From positions 1,233,501-1,297,500 of the forward strand of contig CP076021.1 in assembly GCA_018622495.1 (NCBI GenBank): DNA of 64,000 nt, written 5' to 3'. The notes under the pieces are model-generated. The model was not told where the DNA came from. It was given only the letters and a program-made list of their open reading frames with translations, and searched no databases. This document shows positions 17,694 to 26,820 of the stretch, piece by piece. The translations under genes were made by a program, and so were the position numbers. How positions within the stretch are numbered: position 1 is the stretch's first letter; each line of letters opens with the position of its first letter. The stretch comes from Mycoplasmatota bacterium (GTDB lineage Bacteria; Bacillota_I; Bacilli_A; Acholeplasmatales; Acholeplasmataceae).

Positions 17694-18355
17694 TACTTCT
17701 TCTTTTGAACAAAATCAATCAGTTTATCTTGTTCATCTGGTGTTGTAACGACAATTAAATTGTCATCTGGTAACAATACAGTATCCCCATGAGGAATAAT
17801 GACATGTGGATCTCTAAATATTGTACTAATATTCATATTTTTAGGAAAAGCAATATCTTTAATTTGCTTATTAGCAATTGCAAATTCTTTTTTAATTGGA
17901 ACTTCAATCATAACAATTTTTTCATCTTCGATCGCAAGTGTTTTAATTATATCTTCAACAGAAGATTCATTTAAAATAGATTGAGCTATAAGGTATGTTG
18001 ATGAAATAACTGCATCAATACCTAATTTTTTAAATAACTCCACATTTTTAGGGTTTTTAACTTTAGATACGGTCTTTTTAATATTAAATAACTTCTTGGC
18101 TGTCACACATGTGACATAGTTATTCGTATCATTATCTGATAATGCTAGAAGAACATCAGCATTTTGAGCTTCTGCATCTTGTAATACATATGCCTTTGTT
18201 GGATCGCCAGGAAATACATCAATATCATTGTTGCTACTAATATATTCACAAAAATCATTATCTATATTAATAACGATGAGTTGATGACGTTCTTTTTTAA
18301 GCATACTAATAATATAATCAGACTCGTGCTTTCCGCCAGTAATGACTATTTTCAT
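17693..18355 (-). CDS. trkA: TrkA-type RCK subunit with N and C domains
   Basis: A Rossmann RCK_N domain (residues 1-125; MKIVITGGKHESDYIISMLKK, DIDVFPGDPTKAYVLQDA, ALSDNDTNNYVTCVTAKK) is followed by an RCK_C domain (about 135-220). It gates the TrkH channel in response to bound nucleotide. The glycine-rich loop is unusual: GGKHES instead of GxGxxG, so nucleotide preference may differ from the partner subunit. It overlaps the upstream trkA-like gene by ATGA and the downstream trkH by TAATG. Confidence 0.88.
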   Translation of the reverse strand: MKIVITGGKHESDYIISMLKKERHQLIVINIDNDFCEYISSNNDIDVFPGDPTKAYVLQDAEAQNADVLLALSDNDTNNYVTCVTAKKLFNIKKTVSKVKNPKNVELFKKLGIDAVISSTYLIAQSILNESSVEDIIKTLAIEDEKIVMIEVPIKKEFAIANKQIKDIAFPKNMNISTIFRDPHVIIPHGDTVLLPDDNLIVVTTPDEQDKLIDFVQKKK

Positions 18356-18771
18356 TCTTCTTCCTCACTTTCATTTAATGCATTAAATTCAATTAATGAT
18401 AAATTAAAGGGATAGATTGCTTTTATATTTGTACCTTCTAAGAGTTTCCCCTTATCAGTATCTGAAATTCTAACAAATATTTTATCAACTTTATAAACAT
18501 AATAACAAACATGAGCCAAAAATATATTGACATTATCTTGATCAGTAGAGATCACAACAGTCTTTGCTTGTTTAATAAAAGCATTGTCTAAAACTGATAA
18601 ATCTGTTGCATCACCAACAACTTGATATCCAGAAAACGATTCTTGTAGTTTTCTAAATGAATCATCAGTCGCATCAATAATAATGACATCTTCACCTTTT
18701 TCAGACATTTTTGTTGCAATATTTGATCCTAAACGTCCTGATCCAATAACAACAAACTTATTTTTCTTCAT
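18352..18771 (-). CDS. TrkA-N (RCK_N) only potassium channel regulator
   Basis: This is a single Rossmann RCK domain of 139 aa with a canonical GSGRLGSNIA loop, acidic IIDATDDSF at the end of strand 2, and VGDATDLSVLDNAFI. There is no C-terminal RCK_C domain. With the second TrkA-like gene it forms a pair, so the gating ring may be hetero-oligomeric, as when a four-domain TrkA is split. It is the first gene of the trk operon, read from the promoter at 18809-18837. Confidence 0.85.
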   Translation of the reverse strand: MKKNKFVVIGSGRLGSNIATKMSEKGEDVIIIDATDDSFRKLQESFSGYQVVGDATDLSVLDNAFIKQAKTVVISTDQDNVNIFLAHVCYYVYKVDKIFVRISDTDKGKLLEGTNIKAIYPFNLSLIEFNALNESEEEE

Positions 18772-18808
18772 AAGTGCTCCTTTAATATCTTTATTTAATA
18801 TCTTAAAT

Positions 18809-18837
18809 ATTTTAACACTATTTTATGAAAACAACAA
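18809..18837 (-). promoter_or_regulatory. Promoter of the trk operon
   Basis: TTGTTG (18832-18837) and TAAAAT (18809-18814) are spaced by 17 bp, 38 nt upstream of the first trkA-like ATG. Confidence 0.55.
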
Positions 18838-18871
18838 ATATTTACGATTAATTCTATCTTAAAACATTGTA

Positions 18872-20056
18872 TTATACTTCATCAGGACTGAGTAATTGAT
18901 GATATGTCTTATCCATCATAATCGCACCAAATGGCGCTGTAATGATGATTGCAAGCACTGAAACCATCAATATAAGTTCACCATGCGCTAAATCAAGTGA
19001 TAATGGAATTGCACCAATTGCTGCTTGAACTGTAGCTTTTGGTGTATATGAGAGTGCAGTGTATAATCTTTCTTTCGCATTTAAATTGGTTTTTAGTGTC
19101 GATAAGTATACAGCAAACATTCTAAAACTTAATGCAATTAAAATTAATATGATTGCGAATAGCCCTACATTTAATAAGACTGTTATATCAACAAGTGCTC
19201 CAACTAATATGAAAAGCATCATTTCCGCAACAACCCAAATTTTTTCAAATTTATGAATAAGTCTTTCAGATAGTTTTGTATAAGTTCTATTCATCATAAT
19301 TGCCATAGACATGACTGCAAGTAAACCACTCATGGCAATATAAGGTGCCATAAAATCTTCTAGTGCTAATAATAAGAATCCAAAACTAAAAATAACAAGC
19401 ACTTTTATCGTATCTCTTATATGTATCTTTTTAAATGCTATCACAAGTAAATATCCAACAAATAATCCAATGATAATACCTAATATAATTGATATAGGCA
19501 CATTTACAAATGTCATTACGCTTAGTGATGCGCCTTGTTGATATCTAATTAATGCATAAAATAAAATAATTGCATAAACATCATCAATGGATGCAGCCGC
19601 TAAGATCATTTGTGGCACTTTTTTGTGTTTACCATATCCGTTTTCTATAAGTTTAATCATACGTGGTACGACAACTGCAGGTGAAACTGCTGCAACTATT
19701 GTCCCCATTGTCATAGCTGATACATATGATATATCAAAAAACATAGGAGCGAATATTGTAATAGCTATAATCTCTATAGTTGCTGGTAGAAATGATAATA
19801 GTATTGCAGGTCTACCTACTTTACGTAAATCTTTTAAATCAAGAGATAATCCTGCTCTAATCAATATGACGATTAAAGCTATTTCTCTTAGTTCTGAAGA
19901 AATATCTAAAATAGATTGATCAATAAGGTTTAATACATAAGGTCCAAGTAACATACCTGAAAGCAACATACCTAAGATGGTTGGTAGATTTAATTTCTTA
20001 AAAATTGATTGTAATAATAAACTGATTAATACGATGATTGCTATACTTAATAACAT
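18872..20056 (-). CDS. Cation/proton antiporter, CPA2 (KefB/NapA-like) family
   Basis: About 12 membrane segments, 394 aa, without a C-terminal RCK domain. The family's central segment is present as AAVSPAVVVPRMI and, in the next helix, AAASIDDVYAIILFYAL, which carries the Asp pair used in Na+/H+ exchange. I start at ATG 20056 with GGAGG upstream; an in-frame TTG at 20068 overlaps the SD. It is preceded by a structured, terminator-containing leader RNA and followed by the trk operon, so this stretch handles monovalent cation homeostasis. Confidence 0.88.
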   Translation of the reverse strand: MLLSIAIIVLISLLLQSIFKKLNLPTILGMLLSGMLLGPYVLNLIDQSILDISSELREIALIVILIRAGLSLDLKDLRKVGRPAILLSFLPATIEIIAITIFAPMFFDISYVSAMTMGTIVAAVSPAVVVPRMIKLIENGYGKHKKVPQMILAAASIDDVYAIILFYALIRYQQGASLSVMTFVNVPISIILGIIIGLFVGYLLVIAFKKIHIRDTIKVLVIFSFGFLLLALEDFMAPYIAMSGLLAVMSMAIMMNRTYTKLSERLIHKFEKIWVVAEMMLFILVGALVDITVLLNVGLFAIILILIALSFRMFAVYLSTLKTNLNAKERLYTALSYTPKATVQAAIGAIPLSLDLAHGELILMVSVLAIIITAPFGAIMMDKTYHQLLSPDEV

Positions 20057-20065
20057 AATATCCTC

Positions 20066-20154
20066 CAAAAAAAAATTCTACAACAAAAAATGTTGTAGAA
20101 GTCATTAGCTTTCGCGGTTCTAGCATTTTTGCTATGGGAGACGTTCATTCCCTA
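20066..20154 (-). promoter_or_regulatory. Structured leader RNA (candidate cation riboswitch) with terminator
   Basis: On the minus strand the transcript starts TAGGGAATGAACGTCTCCC, giving a GGGA/TCCC stem. TAGC/GCTA forms a second small stem, and a conserved-looking ACCGCGAAAGCTAATGAC segment follows. The leader ends in a strong terminator: TTCTACAAC/GTTGTAGAA with a T-run of nine, whose tail abuts the antiporter SD. Aptamer-like folds followed by a terminator upstream of a Na+/H+ antiporter suggest a riboswitch. The Na+-I (DUF1646 motif) class is my best candidate because it sits before such genes, but I cannot confirm its consensus by eye. Confidence 0.65.
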
Positions 20155-20160
20155 AATCTA

Positions 20161-20188
20161 ATTATATATATTTTTATTGATTTGTCAA
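20161..20188 (-). promoter_or_regulatory. Consensus promoter of the antiporter leader
   Basis: TTGACA (20183-20188) and TATAAT (20161-20166) are perfect hexamers spaced by 16 bp. The -35 overlaps the stop codon of the DUF1295 gene. Confidence 0.85.
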
Positions 20189-21084
20189 TTTTTTACAGTT
20201 TCTTCTTGTTGTTCTCTTCTGGGTAAAAATACTAATTTAGAAACTTTTTGTTGATAAATCTCATACATAGGTCTAGTTTTTAATATTTTATTTTCCATCA
20301 GTGGAATGCTTATATAATAAAATAACAACGTCATTAATATCGGTGCAGTAATTAATAAGTTAAACTGTTTTGAAGCACCAAAATACATGATATACAATCC
20401 CCACCATACCATAATCTCACCAAAATAATTTGGATGTCTTGAAAATCTCCATAGTCCTTCATCTATACACATTTTCTTACCTTTATTGTTTTGTTTAAAC
20501 GTTTGCATTTGACTATCAGCTATAAATTGAATAAACGTAGCACCTAATATAATTAAAGCACCACATATCATGATGATATTTAAGTTTTCTTGTAGCATCA
20601 TCAATCTTATACCAACATATACTTGTGCAAAAACGATTAATGTTGGCATCAGTTGAATACCAAATAGATTAATCAATATATAAAGTCTTGGATATTGTTT
20701 CTTAAAATTGACATATCGCCAATCCATTTCATCAAACCCAGTCCATAATTTCGCCCAATTATAAGTTAGTCTTATACTCCAAATTGATATGACAATAATC
20801 ATTAATAAAGATGCCATAGACATATATTGAGGAAACTCTATGAGTGTAAATATGAGTAACATAGGTGGTAAAACACTCCAATAGGGATCATATAAACTTG
20901 CGTTTTTAAGTAATAAACTCATTAAAAAAATAATAAGTGTATAAATGACATCAGTTGCAAGCAAATTTAAAATATAATCTTCTATATATGATTGTTTATA
21001 AAATTGAAATGCAATAAGCCCCGCAATGATATAAATCACTGCAATGATTGCAATACTAAAAAATTTCTTTTTCAAACTATTCAC
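20185..21084 (-). CDS. DUF1295 membrane protein (steroid-reductase/ICMT-like fold)
   Basis: A membrane protein of 299 aa with the family signature in the C-terminal third: GLWRFSRHPNYFGEIMVWWGLY. This NAD(P)H- or SAM-type pocket motif is shared with isoprenylcysteine methyltransferases and 3-oxo-5-alpha-steroid dehydrogenases. The true reaction is unknown. It is the last gene of the six-gene pentose-phosphate operon, overlapping the 2-hydroxyacid dehydrogenase gene by 8 nt. A distant paralogue lies at 32222-33097. Confidence 0.82.
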   Translation of the reverse strand: MNSLKKKFFSIAIIAVIYIIAGLIAFQFYKQSYIEDYILNLLATDVIYTLIIFLMSLLLKNASLYDPYWSVLPPMLLIFTLIEFPQYMSMASLLMIIVISIWSIRLTYNWAKLWTGFDEMDWRYVNFKKQYPRLYILINLFGIQLMPTLIVFAQVYVGIRLMMLQENLNIIMICGALIILGATFIQFIADSQMQTFKQNNKGKKMCIDEGLWRFSRHPNYFGEIMVWWGLYIMYFGASKQFNLLITAPILMTLLFYYISIPLMENKILKTRPMYEIYQQKVSKLVFLPRREQQEETVKN

Positions 21085-22003
21085 TTCCTTGTAAAACTAC
21101 ATTAAATATTTCTTTATGTCCTAAATCTCTTTTTAATAATTCTATCACCATATTTAATCTTCTTTCTTGAACTTTTGGTGATGCTGAAGAATTGTGAGGA
21201 GAAATATATATATGTTTTGCATCCCACAATTTATGATTTTTAGGTAATGGTTCTGGAACCGTTACATCAAGTGCAGCACCTCTAATTTTCTCTAAATTTA
21301 GTGCTTTAATCAACGCATCTTGATCAATGATTTCACCTCGACCAATATTAACAATTAAAGTTGATGACTTTAATTGATTAAGAACAGATGCATCAATCAT
21401 TGATTCAGTATATTGATTTAAAGGTAGTGCAATAATTAAATAATCACAAGTTTTATAATATTTACTTAATGTTTTTAAATCAGTAACAACTTCATCAAAA
21501 AAAGGTAATGGTTCATGCGTTCTTTTATAACCAATAATTTTCATATCAAATGCTTTTAATCGCTTAGCAATGTCTTGTCCAATTGAACCAGCACCTAAAA
21601 TCAATGCTTCTTGTTTATATAGTTCAAAATGAGTCCCTTCATGTTTCCATAAATGTTTTTTTCTATGGTTATCATATACATGCATGTTTTTATTAAAATA
21701 TAGCATTTTAGCAACTACATCTTCAGCAATTTGAATATCATATACACCTTTTGCATTTGTCACTCGAATACCTCGTTTTTTTAAATAAGAAAAATCAAGG
21801 TGATTATATCCAGATGAAATCAATATAATCCATCTTAATTTTTTAAATTGATCAAAATATGATTGAGGATTATTTGCAAACATACCAATGATTATTTCAC
21901 AATCTTCTTCTTCAGTAAATGTCATTTTATATTGTGGCCATGCATCAATTAAGTATTGATATGCTGATTGACTAATAAATTTGGTTTCTAAAAATATTTT
22001 CAT
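21077..22003 (-). CDS. D-isomer-specific 2-hydroxyacid dehydrogenase
   Basis: An NAD-binding domain with GAGSIGQDIAKRL sits between two halves of the catalytic domain. The active-site set is visible: Arg in NIGRGEIID, Glu in VPEPLPKNH and His in ISPHNSSAS. Members reduce 2-keto acids to D-2-hydroxy acids or act on glyoxylate or hydroxypyruvate; the substrate cannot be read. Length (308 aa) is typical. It overlaps the GNAT gene by ATGA in the zwf operon. Confidence 0.9.
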   Translation of the reverse strand: MKIFLETKFISQSAYQYLIDAWPQYKMTFTEEEDCEIIIGMFANNPQSYFDQFKKLRWIILISSGYNHLDFSYLKKRGIRVTNAKGVYDIQIAEDVVAKMLYFNKNMHVYDNHRKKHLWKHEGTHFELYKQEALILGAGSIGQDIAKRLKAFDMKIIGYKRTHEPLPFFDEVVTDLKTLSKYYKTCDYLIIALPLNQYTESMIDASVLNQLKSSTLIVNIGRGEIIDQDALIKALNLEKIRGAALDVTVPEPLPKNHKLWDAKHIYISPHNSSASPKVQERRLNMVIELLKRDLGHKEIFNVVLQGSE

Positions 22004-22521
22004 GAATTATCTCCTAGTGTTAGATCAAATGCTAATCTTTTTCTGTCGCCTTGATGATTTTCATCTAATAAAATTGTACCACACAACTTAAAACCATGAT
22101 CAGTGAACAAGCGAACCGCATGTTTATTATCTTCATGTGTATCTATACGGATATAATTTATTTGATGTTCTTTTGCATAGATTTTAGCATAATCCATAAG
22201 TTTATTACTTAATCCTTGACCTAAATATGCATCATCAATCGCTAAGCGGTGAATAGTTAAATAAGATTTATCTAAATGCCATCTTCCATTTATATGAAGA
22301 TATGTCGATTCAATTTCGTGTTGCATATACATCATGCCAACAATTTTTTCATTTAATTCATAAACAAAAAACGATTCTTTTTCAATATCTTGAATAAATC
22401 GCTTTTTAGTTGGATTAAGATATTGCCATTGATCAATACCTCTTTTATGTAATAATAAACTTGTTTTTAAACGCAATGCCCATATTGCATCTATATCATC
22501 AAATGTTGCTTTCCTAATCAT
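22000..22521 (-). CDS. GNAT family N-acetyltransferase
   Basis: The fold's acetyl-CoA loop is seen in LAIDDAYLGQGLSNKLMDYA (Q/RxxGxG/A type), followed by the beta-strand INYIRIDTHEDNKHAVRLFTDHGF typical of GNAT motif B. Acceptor unknown. The 173 aa protein begins at ATG 22521 inside the end of the cyclase gene, whose stop is TAG within ATGATTAG. It ends overlapping the dehydrogenase gene. Confidence 0.85.
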   Translation of the reverse strand: MIRKATFDDIDAIWALRLKTSLLLHKRGIDQWQYLNPTKKRFIQDIEKESFFVYELNEKIVGMMYMQHEIESTYLHINGRWHLDKSYLTIHRLAIDDAYLGQGLSNKLMDYAKIYAKEHQINYIRIDTHEDNKHAVRLFTDHGFKLCGTILLDENHQGDRKRLAFDLTLGDNS

Positions 22522-23137
22522 TTGAAATAAGTACTACACTCATTGGACATGCGTCAACATCTAATATAGGAAGTGCCAATGCATACATCATGTAAAGTCC
22601 TTCTTTAACTTCTTTTAATCTTAAACCTTCAATAATATCAATATCTTTTTCCATAAGCGCCAAATGTGTAGGATGGCCTTGTTGACTTCTTTCAACTCCT
22701 AATCCATCAACGCCAACACCACTGATATTTAGTGATGCTAAATATTTAGCTGCATCTTTTCTAATATAGACAAACTTTAAATTAAACGTATCTTCAAAAC
22801 TATTTTGTGTTTTAAAAAATACAAAATCATTTTTTTGAATATCAAGATCTTTAAGATCTTCATATGTTATTTCTTCAACAACATCTGTTAAATCAAAAAC
22901 TTTAACTTCTCTAATAAATTTATTTACATCTAGTGTTGAAGATGTTTTTCCATCTTTAACCATATGTAATTCAAAATCTAAATGTGTCCCCGTATGAACA
23001 TTCATTGTAATATTAGTTTCATGATAATCATTTTGATCAAAGTCAGCAACCGTCTCGATAATAGGTTTTTTACTTTCCATATTTTTATATACTTGAATTT
23101 CAGGATGTATTTTCATCGTCACATCATATATTTTCAT
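22514..23137 (-). CDS. Cyclase family protein (kynurenine formamidase-like)
   Basis: The metal-binding motif HTGTHLDFELHM corresponds to the family's HxGTHxDxPxH, with His and Asp ligands retained. GVDGLGVERSQQGHPTHLALM is the second conserved block. Family members are metal-dependent amidohydrolases; the substrate here is unknown and need not be formylkynurenine. Length is 207 aa as expected. It overlaps zwf upstream (4 nt) and the GNAT gene downstream (8 nt). Confidence 0.85.
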   Translation of the reverse strand: MKIYDVTMKIHPEIQVYKNMESKKPIIETVADFDQNDYHETNITMNVHTGTHLDFELHMVKDGKTSSTLDVNKFIREVKVFDLTDVVEEITYEDLKDLDIQKNDFVFFKTQNSFEDTFNLKFVYIRKDAAKYLASLNISGVGVDGLGVERSQQGHPTHLALMEKDIDIIEGLRLKEVKEGLYMMYALALPILDVDACPMSVVLISND

Positions 23138-24498
23138 GACATTTTTTCTCCTTCTAAATCAAAAATCAATTTTTCTAATGTTTCATAGTCATCATAGATT
23201 ACAGGTTCTTTTTGAAGCTTTTTAATATCGTCAATAAACTTCCATGTCAATTCTATTTCATCCCATCTTGTAAACAATGTTTTATGACCTTCACTAATAT
23301 CTAATAATAGTTTTTCATAAGCCTCAGTCATATTGCCGTAAGCTTGACATGCAATACAATATTCCATTTCTACATTTTCAACATCATCGCGTAATCCCGG
23401 CACTTTACTATTAAGAGAAAGACCAAAACCGTCTTGTGGTGCGATTTTAATATATAGTTTATTTGTAGATAATGGTAAGTTCCATTTTCTTTGTTCTGTC
23501 GTTTCTTCAAATTCAACAATAATCACAGATTCTTTTACATCTAGTTTCTTTCCTGTTAGTAAATAAAATGGAACACCTTTGAATCTTGGTGTATTGACAA
23601 ATGTTTTTAAAAACACAAATGTTTCAGTCATTGATTTCTCATCAATACCTTTTTCATCTTTATAGCCATTATATTGTCCAAAAATAAGTGATTGTTTATC
23701 AAATTTTAAGTTTTTAAATACTTCTATTTTTTCATTTTTAACATCATCACTAAAATATGAAACTGGTGCATCCATCGCAACCAAACTAAGTATTTGTAAA
23801 AGATGTGATTGAATCATATCTTTTAGCGCACCTGAATCATCATAATATCCTGCACGTCCTAAAATACCATCAGTTTCTTTAGCCATAATTTTAACATTTT
23901 TTATCGTTCTATTATGCCATACTTCTTCAAATATTCTATTTGCAAATCTAACCATTAATATATTTTGAATCATTTCTTTGCCTAAGTAATGATCAATACG
24001 ATATATTTGTTCTTCATCAAAGTACTTCCATAACATTTGATTAATCTTTTTAGCGCTATCTAAATCATGACCAAAAGGTTTTTCAAATATTAATCGGTGA
24101 TGACTATTATTCTTTTCAACTAAATCTACTTGACTTAAGTATTTAGCAACATCATCAAATAATTGAGGTGCAATGGCTAAATAGTATAATTGTTTTGTTA
24201 AAGGACCAGATATCGTATTTATATATGTTTTTAACCCTTGATAATCATTTTGATCCGTAATTTGCATTTTATAATAAGTAACAAATTTACTTAGTATATC
24301 TTTATTTAGTTTATTATTATCAGTATCTACAACATAGTCCAAATAAGCTGCAGTATCATAATCTCTACGACCTACTGCAACAACTTCAATATTTTTAGAT
24401 ATTTGAGAATCACTGTATAATTTTGAAATAGCAGGTAATAATTTACGAGATGTTAAATCTCCAGTTGATCCAAATATGACGAATATGATGTCTTTCAT
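23134..24498 (-). CDS. zwf: Glucose-6-phosphate 1-dehydrogenase
   Basis: It oxidises glucose 6-phosphate to 6-phosphogluconolactone with NADP+ (or NAD+), the entry step of the oxidative pentose phosphate pathway. The nucleotide motif GSTGDLTSRKLLPAI lies at the N-terminus and the active-site signature RIDHYLGKEMIQN near residue 165. Length (454 aa) is slightly short but normal for low-GC bacteria. It overlaps the 6-phosphogluconate dehydrogenase gene by ATGA; no separate lactonase gene is visible here. Confidence 0.95.
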   Translation of the reverse strand: MKDIIFVIFGSTGDLTSRKLLPAISKLYSDSQISKNIEVVAVGRRDYDTAAYLDYVVDTDNNKLNKDILSKFVTYYKMQITDQNDYQGLKTYINTISGPLTKQLYYLAIAPQLFDDVAKYLSQVDLVEKNNSHHRLIFEKPFGHDLDSAKKINQMLWKYFDEEQIYRIDHYLGKEMIQNILMVRFANRIFEEVWHNRTIKNVKIMAKETDGILGRAGYYDDSGALKDMIQSHLLQILSLVAMDAPVSYFSDDVKNEKIEVFKNLKFDKQSLIFGQYNGYKDEKGIDEKSMTETFVFLKTFVNTPRFKGVPFYLLTGKKLDVKESVIIVEFEETTEQRKWNLPLSTNKLYIKIAPQDGFGLSLNSKVPGLRDDVENVEMEYCIACQAYGNMTEAYEKLLLDISEGHKTLFTRWDEIELTWKFIDDIKKLQKEPVIYDDYETLEKLIFDLEGEKMS

Positions 24499-25391
24499 TT
24501 TTTCTTATAAACGGCGTGACCACCGAATTCCTTACGCATAGCTGCAACTACTTTTTCTGCAAATTTATCTTCATCTCTTGATTTATATCTTGAGAATAGT
24601 GATTGTGTAATAACAGGCATTGCAACTTTATATTTAAGTGCTTCCTCAATCGTCCACATACCTTCACCTGAATCATCTACACGACCAGCAATTTCATCTA
24701 AGTGTGCATCTTTTTTAAACGCTTCGTGAATATATCCAATTAAATTTGATTCAATAATTGAACCGTGATTCCACATTTTTGTTATATTTTGATAATCTAG
24801 TTCAAAAGGAGATGCTTCAAGTAAGTCAAAACCTTCTGCAATGGCTTGCATCATCCCATATTCAATACCATTATGCACCATTTTAACAAAATGGCCACTT
24901 CCTGGTTTACCTGTATAAGTATATCCATCTTCAACCGCAACATCGATAAATACTGGTTCAACATAGTCAACTACTTCTTTTTCTCCACCAGCCATAAGAC
25001 ATGCACCATTTCTTGCACCAAATGTGCCACCTGAAGTTCCTAAATCAATAAAATCTATACCTTTTATTTTTAGTGCTTCATATCTTTTCATGGATAGATT
25101 AAAGTTTGAGTTTCCTGCATCAATAATAATATCACCTTGATTTAAAAATGGAGTGATATTTTCAATTTCTTGATCAACAAATTGATTAGGAATTAGCATC
25201 CATATAATTTTTCTATCACCATCATCTTTTAATAGTCCATCAAAATCAGAAAAAACTTTAATACCTTCAGCAGATAGTTTTTCTCTCGCTTGTTTATTTA
25301 AGTCAAATCCATAAACAATATGTCCGTGATCTTTTAAATTTAATGCGATATTCGCACCCATTTTACCTAAACCAATTAATCTTATTTTCAT
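24495..25391 (-). CDS. gnd: 6-phosphogluconate dehydrogenase, decarboxylating (short type)
   Basis: It converts 6-phosphogluconate to ribulose 5-phosphate and CO2. The GLGKMGANIALNL nucleotide loop is N-terminal, the substrate segment DLGTSGGTFGA follows, and the catalytic Lys lies in GSGHFVKMVHNGIEYGMMQ. At 298 aa it belongs to the short, often NAD-linked type rather than the 470-aa enzyme. It is the first gene of the operon with zwf, cyclase, GNAT, dehydrogenase and DUF1295 genes. An extended -10 (TGC-TATAAT at 25442-25447) lies about 50 nt upstream. Confidence 0.94.
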   Translation of the reverse strand: MKIRLIGLGKMGANIALNLKDHGHIVYGFDLNKQAREKLSAEGIKVFSDFDGLLKDDGDRKIIWMLIPNQFVDQEIENITPFLNQGDIIIDAGNSNFNLSMKRYEALKIKGIDFIDLGTSGGTFGARNGACLMAGGEKEVVDYVEPVFIDVAVEDGYTYTGKPGSGHFVKMVHNGIEYGMMQAIAEGFDLLEASPFELDYQNITKMWNHGSIIESNLIGYIHEAFKKDAHLDEIAGRVDDSGEGMWTIEEALKYKVAMPVITQSLFSRYKSRDEDKFAEKVVAAMRKEFGGHAVYKKK

Positions 25392-25491
25392 ATAAATCCT
25401 CCATAAAATGATAGTTTAATATATCAATTTCTTATGATCATATTATAGCATATAATAAATCATAGGTTTTTTATTTTGAATTGTGACGAAC

Positions 25492-25524
25492 AAAAAAAGC
25501 ATGAATAATTAATTCATGCTTTTA
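25492..25524 (-). terminator. Intrinsic terminator after the MFS gene
   Basis: AAAAGCATGAATTAA pairs with TTATTCATGCTTTT and is followed by a T-run on the minus strand. Confidence 0.85.
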
Positions 25525-25532
25525 TATATTTA

Positions 25533-26750
25533 TTAGATTTCTCTTAGTTTATTCCTATGATTTTCAATAATTAATAGTATGACCAATATGCCACTTAAGA
25601 TAAATAAAATGGCTGATGAATCAAATAAAACGAGTGGATTTTTTTGATATAGAAAACCACCTAATAGAGGTCCTAATATCATACCAAGTGAGAAAAATGA
25701 TTGTCTTATACCCATGGTTAAACTATATTTACCATCTTGAACATGATTCGAAATATAATTTTGTTCAAGTGGTTGATAAACCGTTCTAAACATAATGAAT
25801 AACATATATAGTGTATATACTGAAATCGAAAAGTTTGTTGATCTAAAAACAATAAATAAGATGACAGCTGAACCTAACTGGATAAATAAGATAGCTGGTA
25901 GCTGTTTTTTCATCTTTGCAAATAACGGTACAATAACAAAACTTGCAAATAAAGATACAAGCCCAGTGACCATTACAAATGTTCCTATATCTGCAGTAGA
26001 ATAACCTAAATCATTAAAATAAACATCTAAATACTTTTCAACATTAACTTTTCCCATTGAATAAAGTGTTAAAGATACAAAAAAGATAATATACGTCCAT
26101 TTAAGAGACGTTATATATTTTAATGAACTAAACATTGATTGTTTCACAGGTTTTACTTCTTTTTCTTCAAAATTAAAGATATATAATACATAAAACGCTA
26201 ATGCAACATTCATTAAAGCTTGAATAAGAAATACAACACTAAGATTATTTGTGCCTAGTAAACGAATAAAAAAGTCATTGTCACCTAATTGCCCACCTAA
26301 ATAATAACCTATAGATGCACCAATAGTAAGAAATGCAACGTTATAACCTAAATTTTTTGTGCGTTTATTTTTAGGTGATGATTCAACAATCTGAGACACA
26401 AAGAGTGTCACTGCAGAAGCTGCACCAAATCCACTAACCACACGCGCGATTGACATTAAATATTGATTGCCTAAATATCCAAAACCAAATTGGCCTAATC
26501 CATAAAGTAATAAACCCACAAAGATGAGATATTTTTTATTGATCGTTTCACCAAGATGCCCCCAAAAAATACCGCCAATCATTAAACCAAAACTCATTGA
26601 AGCAAAAAATACACCAAACATGTAATCTTCAATACCTAAATTTGAAACAAATTGAGGTGTCACAGGATGGCCAAGATTTGCAGCAACTTGTTGTAATAAA
26701 TATAGAATAAAAATCATATAAACTTTTTGATACTTTTTGTTTTTCATCAT
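25533..26750 (-). CDS. MFS transporter (405 aa)
   Basis: Twelve hydrophobic segments and an MFS motif A in the loop between helices 2 and 3 (GHLGETINKKYLI). ARVVSGFGAASAVTLF fits helix 4/5 motif B/C, recalling drug-efflux members of the DHA1 group. The substrate cannot be inferred. It forms its own unit with a promoter (26784-26812) and a perfect terminator. Confidence 0.88.
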   Translation of the reverse strand: MMKNKKYQKVYMIFILYLLQQVAANLGHPVTPQFVSNLGIEDYMFGVFFASMSFGLMIGGIFWGHLGETINKKYLIFVGLLLYGLGQFGFGYLGNQYLMSIARVVSGFGAASAVTLFVSQIVESSPKNKRTKNLGYNVAFLTIGASIGYYLGGQLGDNDFFIRLLGTNNLSVVFLIQALMNVALAFYVLYIFNFEEKEVKPVKQSMFSSLKYITSLKWTYIIFFVSLTLYSMGKVNVEKYLDVYFNDLGYSTADIGTFVMVTGLVSLFASFVIVPLFAKMKKQLPAILFIQLGSAVILFIVFRSTNFSISVYTLYMLFIMFRTVYQPLEQNYISNHVQDGKYSLTMGIRQSFFSLGMILGPLLGGFLYQKNPLVLFDSSAILFILSGILVILLIIENHRNKLREI

Positions 26751-26783
26751 TCTTCCATGCTTTCTAATTTAACTTCCTATAAC

Positions 26784-26812
26784 AGTTTAGCACATATATT
26801 AAATGATGTGAA
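26784..26812 (-). promoter_or_regulatory. Promoter of the MFS gene
   Basis: TTCACA (26807-26812) and TAAACT (26784-26789) are spaced by 17 bp. Confidence 0.5.
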
Positions 26813-26820
26813 CTATTTAG

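Noticed and set aside
17371..19919. Plus-strand open frames over the trk and antiporter genes.
   Set aside because: They are antisense shadows of clear membrane protein genes without ribosome binding sites.
20066..20154. Purine, c-di-AMP (ydaO) or fluoride riboswitch upstream of the antiporter.
   Set aside because: The conserved words of those classes are absent; only an ion-type class remains plausible.
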